A program made the position numbers and the translations under genes. From Atribacter laminatus (GTDB lineage Bacteria; Atribacterota; Atribacteria; Atribacterales; Atribacteraceae): 64,000 bases of DNA. Below, piece after piece: positions 51,407-57,365 of the stretch (positions within the stretch are counted from its first letter, which is position 1; the number at the start of each line of letters is the position of its first letter). The stretch is from NCBI RefSeq assembly GCF_015775515.1, contig NZ_CP065383.1, positions 2,790,001 through 2,854,000 of the forward strand, given 5' to 3'. The notes under the pieces were generated by a model. That model had not been told where the DNA came from and did not search any database. It saw nothing but the letters and a program-made list of their open reading frames with translations.

Positions 51407-51854
51407 CGATGCGCACTCTCCCGGTAACTGGTGTAATAATGATATATTTCAAATGATTAGCGATACGAAGGGTGATCGTTCCTCCGCACGATGGTGTGCC
51501 GGTTGAATAAAAACGAAGGGTATTGAGCGGAAAGTTGGTTCGGTAAAGAATTACTTCATCAGGTAAAAGGGAGTGAGTTGACTTTCCCGAGCTATCGGTA
51601 TAAATATACTTATTTCGAGCAATATCAAAAACAATTTTAGTGGTCTTGCCATTATTGAGAGCTTCAATTTTAGCAATGCGTATTTGGCTGGAGATTTTTT
51701 GTACCACAGTTTTCCCAACGAAGGTACTTCTTAAGTGAGCCAGAGATGGAAAAGAAAAAGCAAATAAAAAAGAAAACAAAGCAAGAACGACAATCAGCTC
51801 TATTAAAGTAAACCCTGGATAGTTAAAAGTTATGAGATTATTTTTTTTCTTCAT
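51387..51854 (-). CDS. Minor type IV pilin, FimT/GspH-like
   Basis: A 155-residue prepilin. The leader ends N-Y-P-G, followed by F-T-L-I-E-L-I-V-V-L with Glu at mature position 5 and a membrane helix to about residue 35. The globular part has the GspH/FimT pattern: F-D-I-A-R-N-K-Y-I-Y near residue 79 and a late strand T-P-V-T-G-R-V-R, which is highly typical. It opens the minor pilin set that ends at pilM. A 79-base gap separates it from the prepilin peptidase gene. Confidence 0.82.
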   Translation of the reverse strand: MKKKNNLITFNYPGFTLIELIVVLALFSFLFAFSFPSLAHLRSTFVGKTVVQKISSQIRIAKIEALNNGKTTKIVFDIARNKYIYTDSSGKSTHSLLPDEVILYRTNFPLNTLRFYSTGTPSCGGTITLRIANHLKYIIITPVTGRVRIDDKPPS

Positions 51855-51933
51855 AAATGCAATTAATGTTCAAATAATAACATTATATTTTATGTCTTTT
51901 AAATTATGAATATTTTTATTAACCTGATATTTA

Positions 51934-52398
51934 TTATATAAATAATCCCATATACCAGTCAATAATATATTCACCAAAAAATAAAGAGGCAATTGCTCCT
52001 AAAGCCAAGAATGGTCCAAAAGGGATGGGATCTTTCATGGTCTTTTTTCCCAGAGCAATTAGGAGAAGACCGACAATGGCTCCACTGAAGAAAGAAAGCA
52101 GGATAGCTAAAATGGTGAGCTTAAATCCGAGGAATAACCCTATGGCACCAGCCAATTTCACATCACCAAAACCAATGCCTTTGGGGAAAATGAGGTAAAG
52201 AACGAAAAATAAACCGAAACCAAACAATAAGCCTATAGAATATTGAATTAGATTTATATTATTAAACAAAAGATTTGTCGATCCAATAATAAAAAGTAAA
52301 AATACGAACTTGTTTGGAATGCGTAAATACTTAATATCATAAATAATGATTGCGATCAATATTCCAAGAAAAACTAAAAGCAATGTATAATACATCAT
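51934..52398 (-). CDS. pilD: Prepilin peptidase, A24 domain only
   Basis: An aspartic prepilin peptidase of family A24, 154 residues and about six membrane helices. The two catalytic Asp residues are visible in I-I-I-Y-D-I-K-Y-L-R-I-P-N near residue 21 and G-I-G-F-G-D-V-K-L near 76. It lacks the N-terminal methyltransferase domain with paired cysteines found in about 260-residue PilD/GspO proteins. It is the size of TadV/CpaA or archaeal enzymes, so the pilin N-terminus may be unmethylated or be methylated by another protein. It follows pilA beyond a strong hairpin terminator, so it may be expressed at lower levels. Confidence 0.85.
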   Translation of the reverse strand: MMYYTLLLVFLGILIAIIIYDIKYLRIPNKFVFLLFIIGSTNLLFNNINLIQYSIGLLFGFGLFFVLYLIFPKGIGFGDVKLAGAIGLFLGFKLTILAILLSFFSGAIVGLLLIALGKKTMKDPIPFGPFLALGAIASLFFGEYIIDWYMGLFI

Positions 52399-52404
52399 AC
52401 TATA

Positions 52405-52442
52405 TTAAAAGGCTATGTCTCATAAATAACATAGCCTTTTAA
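52405..52442 (-). terminator. Hairpin terminator after pilA
   Basis: A perfect 14-bp inverted repeat, 52405-52418 with 52429-52442, around a ten-base loop. On the minus strand the stem ends in TTTT followed by AATATAG, a good intrinsic terminator after pilA (stop at 52469). Partial read-through would set a high ratio of pilin over the downstream pilD and minor pilin genes. It could also act on the plus strand. Confidence 0.8.
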
Positions 52443-52468
52443 CCCTTTATAATTTATTTAACTATATT

Positions 52469-52891
52469 TTACATTCCGTGTAATATTCCACCTTCAGTTA
52501 CATATAAATTACCAGCAGTAACAATGTCTGGATAACCAGCAGAGTCAGTAATTTGATAACCTGACCCGCCACCTGTTTGGGTGTATGTATATGATCCGCC
52601 ACCTGGGGACCCAGGTACGCCACTTGGCATATAGGCTGACACCATTGAAGCAAGACTTCCAGATGGATAAGAAGACAAATTATTTTCTGTCGCATAAAGC
52701 TCGACTGCGTTTGCCAGGTTTTTCAAATTCGCTGCTGAAGCGTTGACTGCAGCCCTTGTTCTTGAAGTATTATACCTCGGAATGGCTATCGCTAATAGAA
52801 ATCCTAAAATGGCGATGACGACGATCAGTTCGATTAATGTGAAACCTTCTTCACCCTTTTTATTTTGTTTTCTTCTCATAATTGACCACAT
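52469..52891 (-). CDS. pilA: Major type IV pilin PilA
   Basis: A type IVa pilin of 140 residues. After a 16-residue leader ending E-E-G comes F-T-L-I-E-L-I-V-V-I-A-I-L-G with Glu at position 5, then the canonical alpha-1 helix ending I-A-I-P-R-Y. The head is small, rich in Ser, Gly and Tyr, without a disulfide. GGAGGTG seven bases before ATG 52891 supports that start over an internal ATG. It is flanked by pilC upstream and, beyond a terminator, pilD. An 11-base direct repeat in its upstream region (52919-52955) may control it. Major pilin is inferred from that signal, the terminator and the short compact head. Confidence 0.88.
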   Translation of the reverse strand: MWSIMRRKQNKKGEEGFTLIELIVVIAILGFLLAIAIPRYNTSRTRAAVNASAANLKNLANAVELYATENNLSSYPSGSLASMVSAYMPSGVPGSPGGGSYTYTQTGGGSGYQITDSAGYPDIVTAGNLYVTEGGILHGM

Positions 52892-52918
52892 TCTCTTACA
52901 CCTCCGATTTTCTTTCTT

Positions 52919-52955
52919 TATATCGGTTATTCTATTTAAATATATATATCGGTTA
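52919..52955 (-). promoter_or_regulatory. Direct repeat upstream of pilA
   Basis: On the minus strand the 11-mer TAACCGATATA occurs twice, at 52945-52955 and 52919-52929, with starts 26 bases apart. The downstream copy is 28 bases before the pilA ATG. Between them lies the AT-rich segment with TAGAAT, a possible -10. The copies could be regulator binding sites on the same face of the helix within slightly over two turns; no regulator is known. Confidence 0.45.
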
Positions 52956-52991
52956 AATAATGGAAAACTTTAACTTTAAATTATAAAAATC

Positions 52992-54224
52992 TTACCCTCC
53001 GCCCATTCCCTGAGATGCCATTTCAAAAATGGGAAGGAAGAAAGCTAAAGCCATGATTAATAATCCAACACCGATGACTGCCGTTAGGACGGGTTCAATG
53101 ACCGTTGAAATCCGACCAACAAAAACGTTAACTTCTTTATCATAGAGCTCGGATAATTTACCCAGGGTCATTTCTAAGTTGCCTGATTCCTCTCCAACAT
53201 TGATCATTTGATTAAGAATCGGAGGAAAAAATTCATAATCCCTGACGCTTTGAGAGAGATTTCTCCCCTTGCGAATTTTTTCCGCAACCTCCAGGAGGAT
53301 ATCCCGAACGAAATAATCACCTACCGCTGAGGAAACGATTTCCAAGGCTTCGACTATCGGCATTCCGCTGCGCAGCAGACCATTCATAATCCAGCAGAAT
53401 CTTGAGATGACCAGTTTTTTAAACAGTTCTCCAAAAAGCGGCAAATTGTGTTTTTTTTGGTCCCACCACCTTTTTCCTTTCTCTGAATTGACATACATAT
53501 AGAAAATAATAAATCCACCTACCAATCCCCCATATACAAAATACCAGTTGGCATTCATAAATTTAATAACATTTAAAAAGACCTTAGTAATGGTTGGAAG
53601 CTCTAAGCTGAAACTCTCAAAAAGAAGAAGAAATTGGGGAAAAACAAAATACACCATAAAAAAAGAAGCAGCAATCATGGCTACGACTAAAATAATCGGG
53701 TAATACATTGCTGACTGTACCTTGTCTCGAAGGTCTTTTTCCCATTCCAGATATTCCGCCAAACGCCCTAAAGCCCAATCAAGGTTCCCGCCAGCTTCTC
53801 CCGATTGGACCATCCCAATAAAAACTCGGTTAAAAACCTTGGGATATTCGCTGATTGCTTGAGAGAATGAATAGCCTCGCTCAATCTTGCCGGCTATATC
53901 CCTTATAACCGAAGCAAAACTCTTGTTAGAGGCTTGCTGACCCATACTTTCTAAAGCCGCTATCAGAGGAACTCCAGCTTCTATCATTGAAGCTATGCCA
54001 CGGCTAAAAAGAGCTAACTCTTTAAGATCAGTTTTCCCTCCGGCTCTGGTAGAGAAAAGAGAGATCTCTTTTTTTAGGCCTTTTGGTTTCTCTTCAGCAA
54101 TAGAAGTGATAAAATAGCCCCGATCACGAAGAGTTATGACTGCATCTCTTTCGCTGTTGGCTTCTATTGATCCTTGATGAGTTGCTCCTAAGGTATCCCG
54201 TACCTTATAAATATAATTAGACAT
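52992..54224 (-). CDS. pilC: Type IV pilus inner-membrane platform protein PilC
   Basis: PilC (GspF family) is the membrane core on which the assembly ATPases act. The 410-residue protein begins Y-I-Y-K-V-R-D-T-L-G-A-T-H-Q-G, as homologues do, and has two repeated GspF domains (about residues 70-195 and 272-395), each with L-x-x-M-x-x-x-G-V-P pattern: F-S-R-G-I-A-S-M-I-E-A-G-V-P and M-N-G-L-L-R-S-G-M-P. V-G-E-E-S-G-N-L appears in the second copy, V-Q-S-G-E-A-G-G-N-L in the first. Three membrane helices are visible. It shares a base with pilT upstream. Confidence 0.94.
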   Translation of the reverse strand: MSNYIYKVRDTLGATHQGSIEANSERDAVITLRDRGYFITSIAEEKPKGLKKEISLFSTRAGGKTDLKELALFSRGIASMIEAGVPLIAALESMGQQASNKSFASVIRDIAGKIERGYSFSQAISEYPKVFNRVFIGMVQSGEAGGNLDWALGRLAEYLEWEKDLRDKVQSAMYYPIILVVAMIAASFFMVYFVFPQFLLLFESFSLELPTITKVFLNVIKFMNANWYFVYGGLVGGFIIFYMYVNSEKGKRWWDQKKHNLPLFGELFKKLVISRFCWIMNGLLRSGMPIVEALEIVSSAVGDYFVRDILLEVAEKIRKGRNLSQSVRDYEFFPPILNQMINVGEESGNLEMTLGKLSELYDKEVNVFVGRISTVIEPVLTAVIGVGLLIMALAFFLPIFEMASQGMGGG

Positions 54225-55294
54225 TAAGTACGATTCCTCCAGGCTTTAAATTCCTTCTGGTCGATAGCATTGTCAAAAGCATCTTCCCAAGTCACCAAAC
54301 CTTTCCGATACAGCTCATAGAGCGAACGATCCATAGTGATCATTCCCTCTGAAAGAGAGGTTTGCATTACAGTATAGATTTGATGACTCTTCCCTTCTCG
54401 TATCAAATTTCGAATAGCATTGTTGGCCAGCATTACTTCAATTGCCGGTACTCTCCCTTTGGCATTGGCACGGGCTAAGAGTTGCTGACTGATAACGCCT
54501 TGAACGGCACCGGCTAACTGGATGCGAACTTGCTGCTGCTGATGGGGAGGGAAGATATCGACTATCCGATCAATAGTCGAAGGTGCATTATTGGTATGGA
54601 GGGTTGCGAAAACTAAATGCCCGGTTTCTGCAGCGGTCAAGGCAATGGCAATAGTTTCTAAGTTTCTCATCTCGCCTACCAAAATAACGTCAGGATCTTG
54701 ACGAAGAGCATGAACTAAGGCATTTTCAAAGGAATGGGTATCAGCACCCAGCTCCCTTTGATTGATAATACTTTTTTTATGGCTGTGGAGATATTCAATT
54801 GGATCTTCAATGGTTATAATATGACACGCTCTGGTATTATTGATGTAATCAATCATCGATGCTAACGAAGTTGATTTTCCACTACCGGTTGGTCCGGTTA
54901 CCAAGATGAGACCCCGAGGAAGTGCTGTTAATTTTACCAGAGTGTCCTTAGGGAGATGAAGTTCTTCCATGGAAGGAATGACATAACTCAAAGCCCGAAG
55001 CACTAAACCAAAAGATCCCCGCTGTCGGTAAACATTGACACGAAAACGACCGGTTTGAGGAAGGCTAATAGAAAGGTCCAGTTCATTACTTTTAAGAAAA
55101 TGCTCCCAGCGTTCGTTCTTTCCAGCAATAAATCGAGCGATCTGTTCGGTGTCTTCTGGTTTTAATACCGGCAAGTCGGTTTTGGTTAATTTTCCATCGA
55201 TGCGTATTACTGGTGGCAATCCAACCGTTATGTGTAAATCCGATCCTTTGCTATCTACAACTTTTTTAAGAAGCTCAAGTACATCCCAATCCAT
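54224..55294 (-). CDS. pilT: Type IV pilus retraction ATPase PilT
   Basis: The hexameric ATPase that depolymerises pili and drives twitching. The 356-residue protein has Walker A G-P-T-G-S-G-K-S at 134-141, the Asp box T-I-E-D-P-I-E-Y, Walker B D-P-D-V-I-L-V-G-E-M-R and the His box T-G-H-L-V-F-A-T-L-H-T. The C-terminal A-I-R-N-L-I-R-E-G-K-S-H-Q-I, specific for PilT, is present (conserved A-I-R-N-L-I-R-E). Overlap with pilC is one base. Its upstream side is separated from pilB by 2.07 kb containing repeats and an IS element. Confidence 0.95.
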   Translation of the reverse strand: MDWDVLELLKKVVDSKGSDLHITVGLPPVIRIDGKLTKTDLPVLKPEDTEQIARFIAGKNERWEHFLKSNELDLSISLPQTGRFRVNVYRQRGSFGLVLRALSYVIPSMEELHLPKDTLVKLTALPRGLILVTGPTGSGKSTSLASMIDYINNTRACHIITIEDPIEYLHSHKKSIINQRELGADTHSFENALVHALRQDPDVILVGEMRNLETIAIALTAAETGHLVFATLHTNNAPSTIDRIVDIFPPHQQQQVRIQLAGAVQGVISQQLLARANAKGRVPAIEVMLANNAIRNLIREGKSHQIYTVMQTSLSEGMITMDRSLYELYRKGLVTWEDAFDNAIDQKEFKAWRNRT

Positions 55295-55313
55295 TTTGAT
55301 CCTTTCTTTTGTT

Positions 55314-55329
55314 TATCCTGAAAATCCAT
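55314..55329. repeat. 16-base repeat shared with 33.07 kb
   Basis: TATCCTGAAAATCCAT is identical to positions 33069-33084. Here it lies 20 bases upstream of the pilT start, there 84 bases upstream of the CBS-ACT start, on the same strand relative to those genes. It is followed at 55329-55355 by an 8-bp inverted repeat, TTTTCAAC/GTTGAAAA. It may be the edge of the dispersed repeat family of 33.1 kb. Confidence 0.5.
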
Positions 55330-55358
55330 TTTCAACCATAGTACAGAGTTGAAAAAAT

Positions 55359-55437
55359 TTCACCCTCATCCTCATTTTCTACCGTTTTTCTTCTTTTTTC
55401 CTCTCCCCTGGTGGGAGAGGATCAAGGTGAGGGGGAA
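55359..55437. repeat. Dispersed hairpin repeat (TTCACCCTCA type), long copy
   Basis: An element of about 79 bases with imperfect inverted ends, TTCACCCTCATC against GGTGAGGGGGAA (10 of 12 pair), and an internal 8-bp hairpin CCTCTCCC/GGGAGAGG at 55400-55420. The same left end recurs at 55497 and 57247. It lies in the pilT-IS gap and encodes nothing recognisable. Similar REP-like repeats are widespread in bacterial genomes. Confidence 0.75.
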
Positions 55438-55496
55438 ACATAAATAGTTTATCAAGCTTTTATTTCAAAAATCCAAATCTGGTTTTCATACTGGTT

Positions 55497-55536
55497 TTCA
55501 CCCTCATCCCAACCTTCTCCCATCAAGGGAGAAGGA
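55497..55536. repeat. Dispersed hairpin repeat (TTCACCCTCA type), short copy 1
   Basis: A 40-base element starting TTCACCCTCATCCC, followed by the 9-bp hairpin CCTTCTCCC/GGGAGAAGG (55513-55521 with 55527-55535, loop ATCAA). It is nearly the same as 57247-57285 and shares its left end with 55359. Confidence 0.75.
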
Positions 55537-55639
55537 GCAACTAAATTAAAGAGGAAATGTTCATTTATAATCCGTCATCGTATATTGATTCCTATACCAA
55601 AAATACCAAATAATTACTAAAATGTTTTATAAAAGAAAA

Positions 55640-55709
55640 AAGAAGGTGGAAAAAGGACATTTTCGTCATTGGTTAAAAAACCGTTCAGAATGTTGTCCAC
55701 CACCTTCTT
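55640..55709 (+). ncRNA. Candidate bridge RNA of the IS110-type element
   Basis: The non-coding end upstream of the transposase folds into one long interrupted hairpin. AAGAAGGTGG (55640-55649) pairs with CCACCTTCTT (55700-55709), GGACA (55655-55659) pairs with TGTCC (55694-55698), and GGTT/AACC closes a small apical loop near 55671-55682. The outer and inner stems are separated by internal loops. IS110 elements encode a bridge RNA in this position, whose internal loops pair with target and donor DNA. The fold is seen; the function is inferred from the family. Confidence 0.5.
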
Positions 55710-55824
55710 CTCTTCCCCAAGACTTTACAGAACATGAGGCAACTAAAGCCTGAATAAAAAAACGATGAAAGTCCAAGGAAGAATAGATCAAAATACCAAC
55801 CAAAAGAAAAGGGAGATAAAAAAC

Positions 55825-56829
55825 ATGAAGTACCAACAAGTAGTGGGCATGGATATTGCGAAAGACTCAGTGCAAGCCAGTCGCTTTGATGGAACAACTT
55901 TTTTTGATTTTTCCTTTCCCAACCAAGAAAAGTCGTTCCTGAAAGAGGTTCAGAAAAGCATCCCAAAAAGTGATCCCTCTCACACTCTTTTTGTCATGGA
56001 AGCAACTGGAGCGTATCATCTCAAACTCGCCACTACCCTCTATAAGAAAGGTTACTCCGTTGCCGTCGTCAATCCCTTCATCATCAAAAAATATGCCGAG
56101 ATGCTCTTAAAAAGAGCCAAGACTGATAGGAAAGATGCTCGGTTGATTGCCCAATTTGGTTTTTATCAGGAGGTCACTCTCTTTGCTCCCAAAGAGAGCA
56201 TGGCTGAAGAAATAACTCAAGTCTTAAAAGGTCTAGACCAACTCAAAAAAGAAAGAACCAACTTGAAGAATTACCGAGAAGCATTCACCTGCCATAACGA
56301 GATCAACCCAGTGGTGAGGGATATCTATCAAAAACAGCTGGAAGAGATCGAAAAAGCGATCAAAACCCTCGAAGCCGAAGCAAAACGACTGGTTTCCCAG
56401 TATGCTCCGAAAGAATACCAACTGCTCCTGAGTATCAAAGGAATCGGGAAATGCTCGGCGACTGCTCTTTTAGGACTCCTCCAAAAGATGGATCGCTTCT
56501 CTCGAGGGAAAGAAGTGGCCAGTTTCTTAGGCCTTGCTCCCCAGATCTCTCAATCTGGAAAAGACAAAGGCAAAGCCTGGCTGAGTAAAAAGGGGAACGG
56601 CTATCTCCGTAGGCTTCTCTATCTTGCGGCTCTTTCGGCTTCACGGTCTAATGCTCAATGTCGGGAACTCTATCAGCGACTCCTTGCGAAAGGAAAACCG
56701 AAGAAAGTCGCTCTCATAGCAGTCGCCAATAAGCTCTTAAGACAGGCCTTTGCAGTATTAAAAAGTGGTTGTCCTTATGATCCTCATTACCTAAAACTAA
56801 AAAGTAATCTTGAAGTAGTTTTGACTTGA
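55825..56829 (+). CDS. IS110-family transposase (DEDD type)
   Basis: A 334-residue transposase with an N-terminal RuvC-like DEDD domain: D10 in G-M-D-I-A-K-D, E59 in V-M-E-A-T-G-A-Y, and D101 and D104 in K-T-D-R-K-D-A. The C-terminal transposase_20 domain has I-K-G-I-G-K-C-S-A near residue 204 and the conserved Ser (S244) in S-Q-S-G, which attacks DNA in this family. ATG 55825 follows GGGAGA by eight bases; an earlier in-frame ATG (55765) is not needed. The frame is intact and all catalytic residues are present, so the element may be active. Confidence 0.93.
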   Translation: MKYQQVVGMDIAKDSVQASRFDGTTFFDFSFPNQEKSFLKEVQKSIPKSDPSHTLFVMEATGAYHLKLATTLYKKGYSVAVVNPFIIKKYAEMLLKRAKTDRKDARLIAQFGFYQEVTLFAPKESMAEEITQVLKGLDQLKKERTNLKNYREAFTCHNEINPVVRDIYQKQLEEIEKAIKTLEAEAKRLVSQYAPKEYQLLLSIKGIGKCSATALLGLLQKMDRFSRGKEVASFLGLAPQISQSGKDKGKAWLSKKGNGYLRRLLYLAALSASRSNAQCRELYQRLLAKGKPKKVALIAVANKLLRQAFAVLKSGCPYDPHYLKLKSNLEVVLT

Positions 56830-56842
56830 CAATTAACACAGA

Positions 56843-56921
56843 ACATTCTGAGCGGTGCTTTTCCGCGTGAGGATCTCATCCTTTTCTTTTTTTAATTCAA
56901 AATTATTTTAAGGATGAGATC
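56843..56921. repeat. Dispersed repeat (CTGAG...GAAGATTTCAT type) with long inverted repeat, at the IS right end
   Basis: CATTCTGAG, a GCGG/CCGC hairpin and CGTGAGGATCTCAT (56843-56880) match the element at 59376-59416 in order and spacing class. The following sequence carries a perfect 12-bp inverted repeat, 56872-56883 with 56910-56921, around a T-rich 26-base loop. It begins at the right end of the IS element, so the IS may have inserted into such a repeat. Confidence 0.65.
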
Positions 56922-57013
56922 TTCAGGTCTTTAGGAAAAGAAACACCATATTGTCGTTTTTATCATTAATTGCTTTTTCTTTTATTCGACTCACAACTCA
57001 CTGATTCTAATAA

Positions 57014-57067
57014 ATGAGATTGCCACGTCGTTCAACCATAAAACGGTTGAACTCCTTGCAATGACGG
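57014..57067. repeat. Dispersed repeat (GAGATTGCCACGTCG type), copy 1
   Basis: An element of about 54 bases starting ATGAGATTGCCACGTCG and ending GCAATGACGGA, with an 8-bp inner hairpin GTTCAACC/GGTTGAAC (57030-57037 with 57045-57052) and outer ATTGC/GCAAT pairing. A shorter diverged copy is at 59453-59495. The form is known as a common intergenic repeat in several anaerobe genomes. Confidence 0.65.
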
Positions 57068-57094
57068 AGCAGGAAAAAACTCAAATCCCACTAA

Positions 57095-57113
57095 CCCCCT
57101 TTGCTAAAGGGGG
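57095..57113. repeat. CCCCCTTT hairpin repeat
   Basis: A perfect 8-bp stem, CCCCCTTT and AAAGGGGG, with the three-base loop GCT, preceded by AAATCCCACTAA. It has the look of another REP-type element. Only one copy is seen in this window. The remaining sequence of the 56830-57365 gap shows no coding potential. Confidence 0.5.
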
Positions 57114-57246
57114 AAACGATTCCTGGGTAAGTATTTTCATCCTCATCTGATACAGATATATGGCATGAGGATCTATCTTAAAAATACCTGAACAATTTTA
57201 ATAAGTAATTCATTCAGAGCAATTAACCAAGGTCTTTTTCTGACCT

Positions 57247-57285
57247 TTCACCCTCATCCTGATCTTCTCCCATCAAGGGAGAAGG
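57247..57285. repeat. Dispersed hairpin repeat (TTCACCCTCA type), short copy 2
   Basis: A second short copy of the element at 55497, beginning TTCACCCTCATCC, with the hairpin CTTCTCCC/GGGAGAAG (57264-57271 with 57277-57284, loop ATCAA). It lies 80 bases before the pilB 3' end, so it may also mark the end of the pilB transcript. Confidence 0.75.
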
Positions 57286-57365
57286 AATAATAGTGACCTA
57301 ATCGCACAAATATATTATCGGCTGCTTAAACAAAAAGTTTAAAAGATGATTTTTCTTGAGGAAAA

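Larger units (their letters stand above)
55640..56855 (+). mobile_element. IS110-family insertion element between pilB and pilT
   Basis: A transposable element with a single transposase (55825-56829), about 185 bases of structured non-coding DNA before it and only a short tail after it. A 16-base segment at 55681-55696 is the inverted counterpart of 56840-56855 with 14 matches, close to what IS1111-group elements show as subterminal repeats. The right copy also resembles the start of a dispersed repeat (56843 onwards), so part of the match may come from the target. Exact ends cannot be fixed; no direct repeats are expected for this family. It is the only plus-strand gene right of 6 kb and separates pilB from pilT. 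Confidence 0.7.

Noticed and set aside
55685-55966. Minus-strand frame across the IS left end
   Set aside because: It is antisense to the structured non-coding end and the start of the transposase, with no ribosome site.
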